NCBI GenBank assembly: GCA_965215615.1
Contig: OZ244068.1
Location: 1,798,001 to 1,862,000 of the forward strand
DNA: 64,000 nucleotides
DNA from: CBDATA01 sp965215615
Lineage (GTDB): Bacteria > Acidobacteriota > Vicinamibacteria > Marinacidobacterales > Marinacidobacteraceae
Reading direction: 5' to 3'
Each line of letters begins with the position of its first letter. Position 1 is the first letter of the stretch. The position numbers and the translations under genes are program-made. This document shows, piece by piece, positions 55,972 through 64,000 of the stretch. The notes below the pieces were generated by a model that was given only the letters and a program-made list of their open reading frames with translations, did no database searches and had not been told where the DNA came from.

Positions 55972-56571
55972 TCAGGGGCTCGACCCGAGCGCCTCGTTGA
56001 TGAGGGCTTCCACTTCGGCGAGGGTCGCGGGCTCCCGGACGGCGGGCGCGACGATCCCCGGGTTTCCACCGGCGTTTTGGACCGTGAGACCCGCGAGGGT
56101 CCGGTGGAGCATCAGCTCGCCGGTTCCGGCGCGCCGGGCGAGGGAGAACTTCCCCGCCGACCACCCGAACACTCCCGGCACTCTTCCCCTGGTCTCCTCG
56201 ACGAACACCAGCACATCTTCCTGCAACGCGAATTGCGGCATGCCGGACACGATGAGCCGGTATCCCTTCGCCGAACCTCCGAGCAGGCGAAGCGTGAGCA
56301 GCGACTTCCCGCCCCCGCCCTTGAGATAACGGTCCACCTCGATCGTCACATACGTGTAAATCCGGTCGTGCCGGAGTCCCATCTCGCTCCGCTTCCCCAC
56401 CACCCGGCCGACCAGGATCGCGTCCGACTCGACCGCCATCCGGTCGAGCGGCATGTACCGGATGGAAGCCGGCACTTCGGAAATGAATCCGAAACAGGCG
56501 AGCGCCAAGAGGACTCCGACAAGCGAGGCTCCGACCCGACGGAAGCGACATCCTCGCGGCACCCTCGGCAT
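55972..56571 (-). CDS. Secreted protein of unknown function
   Basis: 199 residues. Basic N-terminus then a hydrophobic helix (VGASLVGVLLALACFGFIS), likely a signal peptide. The mature domain starts SIRYMPLDRMAVESDAILVG, a pattern seen in small secreted proteins with SdrD/NusG-like beta folds (VGRVVGKRSEM, IYTYVTIEVDRYLKG). It lies 13 nt upstream of the matrixin gene, so they may act together. Confidence 0.75.
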   Translation of the reverse strand: MPRVPRGCRFRRVGASLVGVLLALACFGFISEVPASIRYMPLDRMAVESDAILVGRVVGKRSEMGLRHDRIYTYVTIEVDRYLKGGGGKSLLTLRLLGGSAKGYRLIVSGMPQFALQEDVLVFVEETRGRVPGVFGWSAGKFSLARRAGTGELMLHRTLAGLTVQNAGGNPGIVAPAVREPATLAEVEALINEALGSSP

Positions 56572-56630
56572 CCGCCCATGATAGCGGCGGGGTGCGGCGG
56601 GCGGGGGCGTTCGGAGTAGCATCGCCCTCG

Positions 56631-57641
56631 TTGCAAGACATCGGAACCCCCGGGTCGGCAGACATCGGAACATCGGCAGACATCGGAACAGTCGTCCGGG
56701 TGAACCGGAAACAGGCTGTCGTCCGCACGGGCGACGGTCGGATCGTGACGTGCTTTCCGGGCGGCAGGCTCTTCGCCTCTTCCGGAGACGAAGGGCCGGA
56801 TGCGGTCGCAACCGGTGACGAGGTCGAGCTCGAATATTCCGGCCGCGCGGCGCGCATTTGCCGGGTAGGGCCGCGAAGGAACGAACTCCGTCGCGCCGCC
56901 GGCCCCCCGCACCGTCGGGAGATGCGGGTGCTGGTGGTGAACACCGACGGACTGCTGGTGGTTTCCGCCTTCGAAGATCCGCCGTACCGCGTCGGTCTGC
57001 TGGATCGGGCGCTCGTGATCGCGTTCGATGCCGGAATGCCTCCGGCGCTCGTGTTCAACAAGCGGGATCTGGCAGACCCGGACGGCCGGGAGCGCCTCAA
57101 GCGCGAACTCGAGCGCTACCGCACGCTCGACCTCCCGGTCTTCGAGACCTCGGCGATCGGCGGCGAAGGGCTGGAACGGCTCGCCGGACACCTCGCCGGG
57201 CGACGCACTGCGCTCGTTGGCCACTCGGGAGTGGGCAAGAGCGAACTGCTCGCCGGGCTCGGGATCGAAGGACGGCGGCGCGGGCGGGTGGACCGGTTCG
57301 GACGGGGCCGCCACACCACTACCAGCGCCGAAATCCTCGCCCTGCCGGGCGGCGGCGAAGTGGTGGATACCCCTGGCTTCCGGGCACTCGGCCTCGACGG
57401 ACTGACCCCGGAGCGGGTGTTCGCCGCCCACCCCGATCTCGTCCCGCTGGCATCAGCGTGCCGGTTCCGGACCTGTTCCCATGTGAGCGAGCCCGGCTGC
57501 GCCATCCGGAAGGCGGTGGCGGACGGGACCATCCCCGAAGCCCGTCACGAGAGCCTCATCCGGCTGAGCGCGGAAGCTGCGGGGCAGATTCGTGAGCGGA
57601 CGGCCGCATCGGCCAGCGCATCGGCCGACGCATGGGAATGA
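56631..57641 (+). CDS. rsgA: Ribosome small-subunit-dependent GTPase RsgA (YjeQ)
   Basis: 336 residues from TTG 56631, chosen because a TAGCAT -10-like hexamer ends 8 nt before it; an upstream GTG (56592) would overlap this element. An N-terminal OB fold (~20-80) leads into a circularly permuted GTPase: G4 NKRD precedes G1 GHSGVGKSELL and G3 DTPGF. A C-terminal zinc finger follows (CRFRTCSHVSEPGC). It matures the 30S subunit. The first residues carry a short DIGT-containing repeat (three copies). The end overlaps convergent hflX by 86 nt. Confidence 0.95.
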   Translation: MQDIGTPGSADIGTSADIGTVVRVNRKQAVVRTGDGRIVTCFPGGRLFASSGDEGPDAVATGDEVELEYSGRAARICRVGPRRNELRRAAGPPHRREMRVLVVNTDGLLVVSAFEDPPYRVGLLDRALVIAFDAGMPPALVFNKRDLADPDGRERLKRELERYRTLDLPVFETSAIGGEGLERLAGHLAGRRTALVGHSGVGKSELLAGLGIEGRRRGRVDRFGRGRHTTTSAEILALPGGGEVVDTPGFRALGLDGLTPERVFAAHPDLVPLASACRFRTCSHVSEPGCAIRKAVADGTIPEARHESLIRLSAEAAGQIRERTAASASASADAWE

Positions 57642-59328
57642 GTCCGGCGATTTCCGAGAGCACCGCATCGAGTCCCTCCCCGGTTTTGGCGGAAACCGGA
57701 AAAGCAGCCCCCTCTCCGGTGAAACGGGAAAGCGCCGCCTCCCGCTCAACCGTCGAGAGCCGGTCCACCTTGTTGAGCAGCAGCAGCCTCGGAATTTCCT
57801 CGAAACCGAGCTGTTGAAGCAACCGCTCAACCGCCCGCCGGCGGCTCTCGATGCGGGGGTCGGCGGCATCGAGAACGTGGAGCAGCACCGACGCCGAGGC
57901 GATCTCCTCGAGTGTCGCGCGGAACGCCTCCAGGAGATCTTCCGGGAGTTCGTCCATGAAACCCACGGTGTCGGCGAGCAGGACTTCGCGCTCCACCGGA
58001 ACGCGCAAGCGACGCGAGGTCGGGTCCAGGGTCTCGAACATCCGGTTCCCGGCGGCGACCCGGCTGCGGGTGAGCCGATTCAGCAGGGTGGACTTGCCGG
58101 CGTTCGTATAGCCGACCAGCGAGACCACCGGGAGCCCTCCAGCTTCGCGCCGCTTGCGCCGGATTCCGCGCCGTCCGGCGATGGCGGCGAGATCCCGGAC
58201 CAACCGGCCGATCCGCTCGCGAGTCCGCCGCCGATCCACCTCCAGCCGGGTTTCACCGGGTCCGCGGCCGCCGATGCCGCCCCCGAGCCGGGAGAGGGAC
58301 GTGTCCCGCTGCACGAGCCTCGGTAACCGGTACCGAAGCTGCGCGAGCTCCACCTGGAGCTTCCCCTCGCGACTGCTCGCCCGGCGGGCGAAAACATCGA
58401 GGATGAGCTGGGTCCGGTCCAGCACCTTGAGATCGGTGGCCGCCGAGATGTTCCGCGCCTGGGAAGGGGTCAGGTCACGGGAAAAAAGGATCACGTCGGC
58501 GCGGGCCATGAGCGCGCGAATCACCAGATCCTGCAACTTGCCGCGCCCGAGGAGGGTTCCCGGGTCCAGCCTCCTGCGCCGCTGCAGGAGGCGGTCCGAG
58601 ACCGTGAGCCCGGCATCGCGAGCCAGCTCGGCCAGCTCGGCGACCCGGTCTTCTTCGGCCTCGGGATCGTCCTCGGTGACCCCGACCAGGATGGCGCGCT
58701 CTTCCGGCCCCTTGCCCGGACGGGCTGCGCTCCGGGCGAACTGGCGTTCCAGATCGGCGATGAGGAAACCGCAGTCGAGTTCGAGGCGGGAGGGATGAGC
58801 GGCTTCGAGCAGCTCCCACGGCGCACTCGCTGGCGGAGGCTTCAGATGAGCCGCCCGGATCTCTTCGGGCAAACCATCAGGGCGCACGGTCAGCACCGCC
58901 ATCAGGTCGAGCCGCATGAGCAGCAGGTCGGTCAAATCCTCGAGTGTGAGAGGCGCGAGCTCGGCCGGCCGGAAGCTCATTCCGGCGAGTTCCACCGGCC
59001 CGTCGTCCGGCCGCCTCCCGCTGCCCGGACCGGCCAGCAGCTCGGTCCGGATCGCCCGGAGCCCCCGCAGCCGGTCTCCGGCGATTCGCTGCCTCTTGAG
59101 ATCCGGAAACTCCACACCGTGGGCATCGCCGACTCCGACCCAGGTCACCGACCCGCGCCGGTTCACCAGAACGCCGATCTGCCGCCGGATCAGGCGGGAG
59201 ACTTCGGCCAGTCGGCGGGCGAAATCCTGTGGAAGAAGCGCGGCAGGTGGCAGTCGCCGGTCCGCCAGCCGCATGAGCAGCCTGCGTTCGCGCGACTTGA
59301 GGCCGGATGTCCGGCCTTCCACGCTCAC
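57556..59328 (-). CDS. hflX: Ribosome-splitting GTPase HflX
   Basis: 590 residues from GTG 59328, longer than E. coli HflX (~426) because of an N-terminal extension of ~190 residues (MRLADRRLPPAALLPQDFA...) seen in some phyla. The HflX domain has RRRRLDPGTLLGRGKLQDL, GIGGRGPGETRLEVDRR, G1 GYTNAGKSTLLNRLT, G3 DTVGF and G4 NKVD. It splits stalled ribosomes and is heat-stress linked. Convergent with rsgA. Confidence 0.95.
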   Translation of the reverse strand: MSVEGRTSGLKSRERRLLMRLADRRLPPAALLPQDFARRLAEVSRLIRRQIGVLVNRRGSVTWVGVGDAHGVEFPDLKRQRIAGDRLRGLRAIRTELLAGPGSGRRPDDGPVELAGMSFRPAELAPLTLEDLTDLLLMRLDLMAVLTVRPDGLPEEIRAAHLKPPPASAPWELLEAAHPSRLELDCGFLIADLERQFARSAARPGKGPEERAILVGVTEDDPEAEEDRVAELAELARDAGLTVSDRLLQRRRRLDPGTLLGRGKLQDLVIRALMARADVILFSRDLTPSQARNISAATDLKVLDRTQLILDVFARRASSREGKLQVELAQLRYRLPRLVQRDTSLSRLGGGIGGRGPGETRLEVDRRRTRERIGRLVRDLAAIAGRRGIRRKRREAGGLPVVSLVGYTNAGKSTLLNRLTRSRVAAGNRMFETLDPTSRRLRVPVEREVLLADTVGFMDELPEDLLEAFRATLEEIASASVLLHVLDAADPRIESRRRAVERLLQQLGFEEIPRLLLLNKVDRLSTVEREAALSRFTGEGAAFPVSAKTGEGLDAVLSEIAGLIPMRRPMRWPMRPSAHESAPQLPRSAG

Positions 59329-59356
59329 TTCGTGCGGAAGGGAGCCCGTTCGTCCG

Positions 59357-60535
59357 TCAGCGCGGCCCGACTCCGTTCGCCCGGCGGTCGCGAATCAGGT
59401 CCAGGCGGGCCCGGGCCGAAACGTAGTTGGGATCGATGTCGATCGCCCGCTCGTACTGCTCGATGGCCCGGTCTTCGTCCCCGAGCTTCAGCATCGTCTC
59501 TCCGAGGAAGAAGCGGGCATCCGCCAGCCCGGAATCCCGGGAAAGGGCCTTCCGGAAGTAGTCGGCGGCGGCTTCGTATTCGCCCCGCTGGTAGAGGAGC
59601 ACTCCGAGGTGGTGCCGGACGTAGGCGTTCTGGTCGTCCCGCCGCTCGGCGACCCGGAACTCGCGGATCGCGCTGTCCACGTCACCTTCCGAGTAGTAGG
59701 CGCTCGCCAGGTTGGCCCGCGCCTCGGTGAAGTCCGGCTCGAGAGCGAGAGCGAGGTTGTACTGCTCGACCGCTTCCTCGAAACGGCCCCGCCGCTTGTA
59801 GGCGACCCCGAGGTTGTTGCGCGCCCGGTTGAAATTCGGACGGACGGAGAGCGCGAGCTCGTACATCTCGATCTCGCGGGCCAGCGGATCGAAGCCCCCC
59901 TGGTCGGCGAGTGCTTCGGCAAAGTAGCCGTAGAGGAAGCCCTGGTTGTTGTAGAAATTCGAGATCGCCTCGAAGTCGTCGATGATCTCGGCACCGGCGT
60001 ACTGGCGCTCCGGGTTGGCGGTGAAATCGACGAAGAGGATGTCCGGGCCGTCCTTGATGCCGCCGGTGATATGGCCACTGTTGACGATCACTTCCGCCTC
60101 GCGGGAGACCCTCTCGATGGTCTTCACATCCACATAGACGGCTTCGACTCCCACGGCGCGCGACATGCCCACGAAGAGGTTGGTGTAGGCGAGGCAATTC
60201 CCCCGCCCCTGCTCGAAGACCTCGACGGCGGTCTTGTTGGAAAGCCAGTCGTAGGAGATGGTCCCGCCGGTGTGCTGGCGGATGGCGCGGATGATCGCCC
60301 GCATCTTTTCCTTGTCGCTGCGCAGGTTCTCGGTGACCCGGAACGCGAGCGCACGGATCTCGTCGTTGATCTCGAACGGCACCTCGACCCGCGCCAGCAT
60401 TTCCGGCGTGATCCGGTGGTTCAGGTCGGCGCGGATCTCGTCCGGCGTCCAGGAGCGCTTGGCGGCGGTCCCGCAACCTGCACCGGCACCGAGCAGGAGT
60501 ATCCAGACGGAGAGAAAAGAGGGACGAAGACGCAT
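59357..60535 (-). CDS. Lipoprotein with transglutaminase-like and TPR domains
   Basis: 392 residues. Lipobox LGAGAGC at ~residue 21. Residues ~35-220 form a transglutaminase/protease-like domain with the catalytic Cys in GRGNCLAYTNLFVGMSRAVGV and a His in VNSGHITGG. Five to six TPR units follow (ARNNLGVAYKRRGRFEEAVEQYNLAL, ARANLASAYYSEGDVDSAIR, and similar), ending ~residue 385. Likely an envelope scaffold or peptidoglycan-related factor. Divergent from the GWxTD gene. Confidence 0.85.
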   Translation of the reverse strand: MRLRPSFLSVWILLLGAGAGCGTAAKRSWTPDEIRADLNHRITPEMLARVEVPFEINDEIRALAFRVTENLRSDKEKMRAIIRAIRQHTGGTISYDWLSNKTAVEVFEQGRGNCLAYTNLFVGMSRAVGVEAVYVDVKTIERVSREAEVIVNSGHITGGIKDGPDILFVDFTANPERQYAGAEIIDDFEAISNFYNNQGFLYGYFAEALADQGGFDPLAREIEMYELALSVRPNFNRARNNLGVAYKRRGRFEEAVEQYNLALALEPDFTEARANLASAYYSEGDVDSAIREFRVAERRDDQNAYVRHHLGVLLYQRGEYEAAADYFRKALSRDSGLADARFFLGETMLKLGDEDRAIEQYERAIDIDPNYVSARARLDLIRDRRANGVGPR

Positions 60536-60577
60536 GTGCCAGAAGACCTGAAAGCGAGTATAGCGCGGGTTTTTCAG

Positions 60578-60606
60578 TTGCGGGACGCGCCTTCCGGCCG
60601 TAAGAT
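60578..60606 (+). promoter_or_regulatory. Predicted sigma70-type promoter of the GWxTD operon
   Basis: TTGCGG (60578-60583) and TAAGAT (60601-60606) separated by exactly 17 bp, 87 nt upstream of the GWxTD start codon, in the only intergenic region between divergent genes. No competing candidate as good was seen nearby. Confidence 0.55.
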
Positions 60607-60692
60607 TTGGGGTTCTCTCACGGGCTTTTCCGAAGCGGTGTCGAACCGCCCGGAGCGCCCGTCAGCAGGGGATCCGAGGAGCCTCTCCCACC

Positions 60693-62267
60693 ATGCACAA
60701 TCGCACGTTCCACTTCCGGGTTTCGTTGCCCGCCCTCCTCGCGGTCGCCGGTCTCGGCGCTTCCGCCTTCGCCCAGGATCGCCTGAGCCGGGGCGACCGC
60801 CGCTGGATGGAAGAGGTGGACCCGATCATGACCGAGCAGGAGCGCGAGCTCTTCCAGCAGATCGACAAGGATGACCGGGATCTCTTCCGGGAGCTCTTCT
60901 GGGCGCGACGCGATCCCACCCCCGCGAACCGCGACAACGAGGCCAAGGATGCCTACGACAACTGGCGCGACATGGCGAACGACCAGTTCGGCCAGCGTGG
61001 CCAGCGCGGCTATCGCACCGACATGGCGCTCGTGATGCTGCTTTTCGGCCCGCCCGACAACCGTGAGCAGACCGGCGGAGGCGGCGGACGGCCGGATACC
61101 GGTGGCGGCGGCGGAGGTGGTGGCAATCCCATCGCGGAGAGCGGGGGCGGCCCCGGTGCCGGAGCGGCCGGCGGTGGCGGTGGCGGCGGCTTCGGCGGCC
61201 CCGGAGGACGCGGATCGAAGATGACCTGGGTGCCCGACCCGGACCGGGGACTGCCGGAGGGACTGGAGCTCGAATTTCGCAGCACCAACCTGGGGATGCG
61301 GCTGGTTCGCACCGAAGAGGTGGATGCGGCCCTCGAACGCGCTCGGCAGCGCCAGATCGCGTGGCCGAGCATCAACTACGCCCGCGACGAGGAAGGGCGG
61401 CTGCGCGAGCTCGACGATCTCTTCGATCCCAACAGTCCGGCGAAGCAGATCCTGAACGATCTCCGGGAAGGCGGAGAGACGAGCAGCGTGATCACGCTCG
61501 ACCCGGACCTGATGTTCTTCCGCTCGAACACCAACGATACCTACGTGGCGGCCATGGTCGAGATCGCGGACGGCGGCATCACCTGGGCCGGTGACCGCGC
61601 GAAGGTGCAGGCTTTCTACAGCATCGAGGACTCGCTCGGCACGGTGGTCGGCCAGGCCGAGGAAGAAGTGGAGCTGATGCGGGGAGAAGGAGGCGGAGCC
61701 CTTCTCGAGTTGCCCATGCAGATGCCCGCCGGGGCCTACCTCGTGCGGCTCGGCATCCTGGACATCGCGAGTCAGCAGCACGGGACGATGAACCTCGATG
61801 TCGTGAGCCCCGACTTCAACCAGACGACGCTCACCGTTTCCACCATGGCCCGCTTCGAGGATGGTGCCCGGGTCGAGGACTTCACGCCGGTGCCGGGACG
61901 GGCGCTGCTGGTGGGCGGGTTCCACTTCATTCCCAAGATTTCGGACATCTACGCGCCGGGCGGGAACTTCCGGGTGGTCTTCAACGCTTACGGCTACGGC
62001 CTCGACGGCGATGCCCCCAACCTCAACTGGCAGATCGAGTTCAAGAAGGATGGCACCCGCTACATCCGCTACAACCCGACCGCCATGCAGCTCGCGTCCG
62101 CCGAGCTCTCGATCGGCATCGTGGATATCCCGCTCGCCCGTCGCTACTCCGACGGACGGTCCGAGAACTTCGAAGCCGGGATCTACACCGCGGAGATCAC
62201 CGTGAACGACCTGGTGAGCAACCAGTCGCACACCGAGGTCATCGAGTTCCAGGTCTCTGGTTCCTAG
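60693..62267 (+). CDS. GWxTD-domain secreted protein
   Basis: 524 residues. Signal peptide (LPALLAVAGLGASAFAQ). The GWxTD-type helical domain is at residues ~30-125 (ARRDPTPANRDNEAKDAYDN, GYRTDMALVMLLFGPPD; here G-Y-R-T-D), followed by a Gly-rich disordered stretch (~127-168) and several beta-sandwich domains. These proteins occur with S41-like proteases in Acidobacteriota and neighbours; their role is unknown, probably at the cell surface. The TAG stop is directly followed by the next start. Confidence 0.9.
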   Translation: MHNRTFHFRVSLPALLAVAGLGASAFAQDRLSRGDRRWMEEVDPIMTEQERELFQQIDKDDRDLFRELFWARRDPTPANRDNEAKDAYDNWRDMANDQFGQRGQRGYRTDMALVMLLFGPPDNREQTGGGGGRPDTGGGGGGGGNPIAESGGGPGAGAAGGGGGGGFGGPGGRGSKMTWVPDPDRGLPEGLELEFRSTNLGMRLVRTEEVDAALERARQRQIAWPSINYARDEEGRLRELDDLFDPNSPAKQILNDLREGGETSSVITLDPDLMFFRSNTNDTYVAAMVEIADGGITWAGDRAKVQAFYSIEDSLGTVVGQAEEEVELMRGEGGGALLELPMQMPAGAYLVRLGILDIASQQHGTMNLDVVSPDFNQTTLTVSTMARFEDGARVEDFTPVPGRALLVGGFHFIPKISDIYAPGGNFRVVFNAYGYGLDGDAPNLNWQIEFKKDGTRYIRYNPTAMQLASAELSIGIVDIPLARRYSDGRSENFEAGIYTAEITVNDLVSNQSHTEVIEFQVSGS

Positions 62268-63557
62268 TTGCCGGTGGCGAAACTCACGCCGTTCTGGCTC
62301 CGGAGCCTGCTGATGAGTCTGGTCTCCGCCGCGCTCGGTGCCCTGCTCGCCCATTTCTTCCTGATGCCCCACATCGTGGGGTGGACCACCGGGCTTCCGG
62401 CGCCGGGATTGATGGCCCGGCTCGGAGCGACGGAAGGCGTTGAGGCGGAAAGCGGTGCCCAGCGCTCCAACTACGAGACCCTGACGGTCTTCCATAACGC
62501 CCTCGGGCTGATCCGCGAGCACTACCTCACCGAGGTCGAACCCGACTGGGTCATGGATGGCGCGATCCGGGGCATCTTCCGCGCGCTCGACGACGACAGC
62601 GCGTACCTGACCGCCGGACAGACCGAGATCTTCCACGAGCGGGCCGGGTTGCTCGGGGATGTCGGGGTGACCCTCGACAAGCGCTACTACCTCCACGTGG
62701 ACAGCGTCCTCCCCGGTTCGCCGGCCGAGGCCGCCGGCATCGAAGAGGGAGCGGCGGTCACCGAAATCGCCGGGATCACTACCCGCGAGATGCAGATCCC
62801 GGTGGGGAGGCTGTTGCTCGCCGGCGCTCCGGGATCGGAGGTTTCGCTGATGGTGCGGGATTCCGCCGACGCGGAAGCGGAAGATATCCGCCTGATCCGG
62901 CGGGAGCTCGCGCCGCCACCGGTCGAGCACCGGGTTCTCGAACCGGGAATCGGGTGGATGCGCATCCGCTCGTTCCACGCGGGGACCACGGATCAGGTCG
63001 TGGCGGCGATCGCCGCGCTCGAAAACGAGGGGGTGGATGCCCTGGTTCTCGACCTCCGGGGCAGCCGGGGTGATGAGGACTACGCCCTCGACCTCCGCGC
63101 GGTGGGCGGCCTCTTCCTCGGTGACGCGCTGGTGGCGCAGCTCGGCGGCCGGCAGGATGCCGAAGAGGCACCGGCACTGCTCGCCGGGATTCCGAACGCC
63201 ACCTCCTGGAACGGCGCGCTCACCGTCCTCGCGAACGGGACCACCGCCGGCCCCGGCGAGCTGCTCGCCGCCGCCATCGTCGCGGACGGCCGGGGCGCTT
63301 TCGTGGGAGGCCGCACCGCGGGCCGCACCGGTGCTCCGGAGCTGATCGAACTCCCGGAAGGCGACGCGCTCCTGCTCACCGTGCGGCAGTATCTCGATCC
63401 GGAAGGAGAAGAGCTCCTCGGCGTGGGAGCCGTTCCTTCGATCACCCCCGCGGACCTCGAGCGGGATGTGGACACCCTCGACGATGAAGATCCGGAACTG
63501 GATTTCGCGCTTTTCCAAATCCGACAGGAGCGAGCCGACCGGAAAGAAGCCGCCTGA
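62268..63557 (+). CDS. S41-like (CtpA-type) protein with substituted catalytic residues
   Basis: 429 residues from TTG 62268 (GTG 62274 is an alternative), directly after the GWxTD stop. Single N-terminal membrane anchor (LMSLVSAALGALLAHFFLM), a PDZ domain (~120-190, VLPGSPAEAAGIEEGAAV) and an S41 tail-specific-protease core (~215-400). The usual nucleophile motif G-S-A-S-A-S-E reads GTTAGPGE, and the general-base Lys region (VGEKTFGKG in active enzymes) reads VGGRTAGRTG, so Ser and Lys appear replaced. It may be a pseudoprotease. In an operon with the GWxTD gene. Confidence 0.82.
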   Translation: MPVAKLTPFWLRSLLMSLVSAALGALLAHFFLMPHIVGWTTGLPAPGLMARLGATEGVEAESGAQRSNYETLTVFHNALGLIREHYLTEVEPDWVMDGAIRGIFRALDDDSAYLTAGQTEIFHERAGLLGDVGVTLDKRYYLHVDSVLPGSPAEAAGIEEGAAVTEIAGITTREMQIPVGRLLLAGAPGSEVSLMVRDSADAEAEDIRLIRRELAPPPVEHRVLEPGIGWMRIRSFHAGTTDQVVAAIAALENEGVDALVLDLRGSRGDEDYALDLRAVGGLFLGDALVAQLGGRQDAEEAPALLAGIPNATSWNGALTVLANGTTAGPGELLAAAIVADGRGAFVGGRTAGRTGAPELIELPEGDALLLTVRQYLDPEGEELLGVGAVPSITPADLERDVDTLDDEDPELDFALFQIRQERADRKEAA

Positions 63558-64000
63558 GGCGAAGTGGATCCGGCACTTCGCGCGGCTCCCGCTCCGGAAG
63601 GTCGCGCTTGCCGGAGCCGGCCTGCTGGCGTTCGGCTACGGCGGCAACCAGCTTCTGGAGGTTCGCGAACTCGCCCGGCGGAACGCGGCGATCGAGCGAC
63701 CCCATACCCGACCCGGCGGCGGGATCTTTTTCCGGGTAGGGCCGGGCTCGACCGCCGGGGTGATCGCCAATCGGCTGGAAGCCTTGCGAATCATCGAAGA
63801 CCGCCGCATCTTCCTGCACGCGGCACGAAGGCAACAGGCGGCTGGCAGGCTCCAGGCAGGGCTCTACCGCTTCGAGGGGGCGCTCAGCCCGGACGACATC
63901 GTGGCCCGTCTCGCCGCCGGCGAGGTGGCGCGCAACTGGGTGACCCTTCCCGAGGGACTCGACATCCGCGACACCAGCATCCGGCTGGCGGAAGCCGGAA
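63484..64000 (+). CDS. mltG: Endolytic transglycosylase MltG, N-terminal part
   Basis: Open from ATG 63484 (overlapping the S41-like gene by 74 nt) to the window end, 172 codons visible. It has an N-terminal basic segment, a membrane helix (VALAGAGLLAFGYGGNQLL) and the YceG-like start FRVGPGSTAGVIANRLEALR, GLYRFEGALSPDDIVARLA, VTLPEGLDIRDTS. MltG cleaves nascent glycan strands at the inner membrane. The catalytic Glu and the C-terminal part lie outside the window. An 8-bp hairpin (63559-63566 / 63574-63581) lies within the first codons, so a later start is not excluded. Confidence 0.88.
   Translation, partial: MKIRNWISRFSKSDRSEPTGKKPPEAKWIRHFARLPLRKVALAGAGLLAFGYGGNQLLEVRELARRNAAIERPHTRPGGGIFFRVGPGSTAGVIANRLEALRIIEDRRIFLHAARRQQAAGRLQAGLYRFEGALSPDDIVARLAAGEVARNWVTLPEGLDIRDTSIRLAEAG

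Noticed and set aside
60618..63518. 966-codon minus-strand open frame opposite the GWxTD and S41-like genes
   Set aside because: Same shadow effect. The sense genes have recognised domains, a plausible promoter and tight spacing.

Overview
A high-GC chromosomal window from a Gram-negative bacterium, most likely an Acidobacteriota member. This is inferred from an Oar-like TonB-dependent receptor, a GWxTD-domain protein, a BNR/VPS10-type secreted propeller, DUF4097 surface proteins and densely overlapping genes with many GTG/TTG starts. No integrase, transposase, CRISPR array or rRNA was seen. Two tRNA genes (initiator Met and Thr-CGT) lie near 52.5-54.1 kb.

Region 1 (1-19.8 kb) is an accessory defence island. 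After the end of a TonB-dependent receptor and a tiny coiled-coil membrane protein comes an OLD-family ATPase/TOPRIM gene. A complete class 1 DISARM operon follows: drmD (SNF2 helicase), drmMI (N6-adenine methylase), drmA (helicase), drmB (DUF1998) and drmC (PLD-like). All junctions are 4-nt gaps or overlaps. The key observation is that drmMI is split by a perfect (GA)18 tract (8872-8907), lying between the SAM-binding motif and the catalytic NPPF motif. Eighteen repeats put the two halves out of frame; 16 or 19 would restore a single ~1,344-residue methylase. This looks like a phase-variation switch in a DISARM system. On the opposite strand, 17.3-19.8 kb, is a second ATPase cassette: an AAA ATPase, a DUF4276 (TOPRIM-like) protein, a CadI/ArsI-like VOC protein and a frameshifted pRiA4b ORF-3-like gene.

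Region 2 (19.9-31.9 kb) is mostly housekeeping: a 1,053-aa secreted propeller, efp with its lysyl-transferase epmA, a truncated antitoxin remnant, riboflavin genes (ribBA-ribE facing ribD), thpR-cinA-pgpA, and ftcD-nrdR. Region 3 (32.0-36.2 kb) is a six-gene operon with an ECF-type sigma factor, a membrane anti-sigma candidate, small membrane proteins and two DUF4097-type surface proteins, meeting an RsbW-like kinase, aspS and a gamma-carbonic-anhydrase-like gene from the other strand.

Region 4 (39-48.5 kb) holds a tonB-like gene and a long minus-strand run that joins central metabolism to nucleotide metabolism: rsmD, coaD, aspC-like, then icd, mdh, sucC, sucD, ndk, dcd and dut. Region 5 (48.6-64 kb) has an unrecognised protein, recG, a potassium channel, an outer-membrane barrel, a matrixin protease, the ribosome GTPases rsgA and hflX, a transglutaminase/TPR lipoprotein, a GWxTD protein, an S41-like protein whose catalytic residues appear substituted, and the start of mltG.

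Starts were chosen by family alignment from memory and by overlap with upstream stops. No database search was possible.
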